From NCBI RefSeq assembly GCF_900129635.1, contig NZ_FSRB01000001.1, positions 3,449,501 through 3,513,500 on the forward strand: DNA of 64,000 nucleotides, read 5' to 3'. Of the stretch, positions 62,701 through 64,000 are shown in pieces. Below the pieces are notes generated by a model. The model searched no databases, was not told where the DNA came from, and saw nothing but the letters and a program-made list of their open reading frames with translations. The translations under genes were made by a program, and so were the position numbers. How positions within the stretch are numbered: the stretch's first letter is position 1; each line of letters begins with the position of its first letter. The DNA is from Singulisphaera sp. GP187. GTDB lineage: Bacteria > Planctomycetota > Planctomycetia > Isosphaerales > Isosphaeraceae.

Positions 62701-63747
62701 ATGTCTTCCGACGTAGCCGACCCGCTCGATCGCTATAGCCGTCAGGTCCGTTTCCCCGCGCTCGGTGAGGCGGGACAACGCAAGCTGATGGCGAGCCGGG
62801 TCACGATCTGTGGCTGTGGCGCCCTCGGCACCGTCCTGGCCAACCACCTCGTTCGTGCGGGGGTGGGCCATATCCGGATCGTCGATCGCGACTTCATCGA
62901 GACGCACAATCTCCAGCGGCAAATCCTCTTCGACGAACAGGACGTGGCCGACAACCTGCCCAAGGCCGAAGCGGCCGCGCGTAAGCTGCGTCAAATCAAC
63001 AGCGCAGTCACGATCGAGCCGGTCGTCACCGACATCGACCACACCAACATCCTCGACCTGGTGGGCGATGCCGACCTGATCCTCGACGGCACCGATAACT
63101 TCGAGACCCGCTACCTGATCAACGACGCGGCGGTCAAACTCAACAAGCCCTGGATCTTCGGCGGCGTGATCGGCAGCGAAGGCCAGACCATGACGGTCAT
63201 CCCGGGCAAGACCCCTTGCATCCGTTGCCTGATCGAAACCAGCCCGCCGCCCGGCATGACGCCCACCTGCGAGACGGCCGGCGTGCTCGGTCCGGCGGTC
63301 GCCGTGATCGCCTCGTTCGAGGCCGTCGAAGCGATCAAGCTGCTCAGCGGAGCGCACGATGCACTCAATACCGAGCTGATCATGGTCGACCTCTGGGAGT
63401 GGTCGTTCCGCCGCCTCAAGGTGGCCGGCCTGCTGGGCAAGGTCGACTGTCCCTGTTGCAATCAGCGCAAGTTCGAGTGGCTCGACGGTGCGCTCGGCTC
63501 GCACACGACGACCCTCTGCGGGCGCAACGCCGTGCAGATCGCCACCCGCCGCTCGGAGCCCCTGAACTTCGCCGAGATGGCGACGCGACTCGCCGCCCTG
63601 GGCGAGATCCGGCACAACGCATTCATGCTCCGGTTCGCCACCGAGGGCCATGAATTCACCGTCTTCCCCGACGGCCGGGCCATCATCAAGGGAACCAACG
63701 ATATCGCCAAGGCGCGTTCGCTTTATGCCCAGTTCGTCGGGAGCTGA
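62701..63747 (+). CDS. ThiF/MoeB/HesA-family sulfur-carrier adenylyltransferase
   Basis: A 348-residue E1-like enzyme. DPLDRYSRQVRFPALGEAGQ at the N-terminus, the nucleotide-binding VTICGCGALGTVLANHLVRA, the Asp/Arg segment VDRDFIETHNLQRQILF and DGTDNFETRYLINDAAVKLN are family hallmarks. Zinc Cys pairs are CIRC and CPCC. Rather than a rhodanese domain, the last ~90 residues form an extra small domain starting LCGRNAVQIATRR and containing FTVFPDGRAIIKGTNDIAKA. It adenylates the C-terminal Gly of the carrier so that sulfur can be loaded. Confidence 0.93.
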   Translation: MSSDVADPLDRYSRQVRFPALGEAGQRKLMASRVTICGCGALGTVLANHLVRAGVGHIRIVDRDFIETHNLQRQILFDEQDVADNLPKAEAAARKLRQINSAVTIEPVVTDIDHTNILDLVGDADLILDGTDNFETRYLINDAAVKLNKPWIFGGVIGSEGQTMTVIPGKTPCIRCLIETSPPPGMTPTCETAGVLGPAVAVIASFEAVEAIKLLSGAHDALNTELIMVDLWEWSFRRLKVAGLLGKVDCPCCNQRKFEWLDGALGSHTTTLCGRNAVQIATRRSEPLNFAEMATRLAALGEIRHNAFMLRFATEGHEFTVFPDGRAIIKGTNDIAKARSLYAQFVGS

Positions 63748-63850
63748 CACTTCCGGACCAACCCAGGAGAACGCGACCGTCACAAGGCCGGTGCTGGGTC
63801 CTGACGGTCGCCTCTCCGGGGCAGCAACGTGCAAACATGTCGAGTATTTC

Positions 63851-63870
63851 CCAGGGGCTTGCGCCCCTGG
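63851..63870. repeat. CCAGGGGC hairpin
   Basis: CCAGGGGC-TTGC-GCCCCTGG is a perfect 8-bp stem with a 4-base loop, about 100 bases after the ThiF-like gene. It resembles a common planctomycete intergenic hairpin and could act as a terminator, although no U run follows. Confidence 0.5.
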
Positions 63871-64000
63871 CTAAGAACGGCCGCCCCTCCAGGGCTGTAA
63901 CACACACATAAGATCATTTTTTTCATAATACGTTCTGCCCCCTAGCTAGGCTCGGCCGCCCATCGGAGCCACGGCGACCCTGCCCCTTGGCAAGGCCTCG

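Overview
The window comes from a GC-rich planctomycete, most likely of the Isosphaeraceae. The evidence is a DUF1559 pseudopilin-like gene, a DUF1501 gene, an exported protein that opens with an ESLEARR-type motif, an exosortase E/VPEID-CTERM pair, a large kinase-TPR protein, an FHA-GGDEF protein, and several families of palindromic intergenic repeats. These are family-level inferences; no 16S gene or other phylogenetic marker is present.

Layout. Bases 1-1318 are the end of an IS66 element (tnpA, tnpB, 5' part of tnpC). A cupin gene and a cluster of 'CCAGGCAC' repeats follow (1.5-3 kb). Next come an overlapping methyltransferase/GT2/membrane glycosyltransferase operon (3.0-6.4 kb) and a bacterial Ro60 gene (rsr) preceded by three tandem Y-RNA-like genes with rearranged tRNA-like domains (6.5-8.2 kb). 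An SDR/membrane protein/TetR divergon and small conserved genes fill 8.5-12.9 kb. A fused exosortase E-CPBP protease with its sorted substrate lies at 13.3-15.5 kb. An exported protein, overlapping Ser/Thr kinase and FHA-diguanylate cyclase form a signalling block at 16.7-23.4 kb. An integrase remnant and a small two-gene TA-like pair follow. At 25.2-31.5 kb are two tandem paralogues encoding SGNH esterase-nucleoside hydrolase-like proteins; one continues into a sialidase domain, the other is split by an ISAs1-family element with a 10-bp target duplication.

The centre is housekeeping: a D-Ala-D-Ala carboxypeptidase, succinate dehydrogenase (sdhCDAB order, minus strand), RNase P RNA, a YbaK-like deacylase and PutA-type proline dehydrogenase. 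From 44.8 to 52.3 kb there are exported proteins (SnoaL-like, glycine-rich repeat, DUF1501), a TIM-barrel sugar isomerase and a frameshifted DUF1559 gene. The 52-60 kb stretch is accessory and decayed: hypothetical genes, an ATP-grasp protein, an ankyrin protein with a truncated follower, and a gyrB-like fragment.

The right end (60.3-63.7 kb) is a SAM-I riboswitch followed by a threonine-synthase-like enzyme, a ThiS/MoaD-like sulfur carrier ending in Gly-Gly, and a ThiF/MoeB-like activating enzyme. Together they suggest a SAM-controlled sulfur-carrier route, possibly to homocysteine. This cassette and the Ro60/triple Y-RNA locus are the two most interesting systems in the window.
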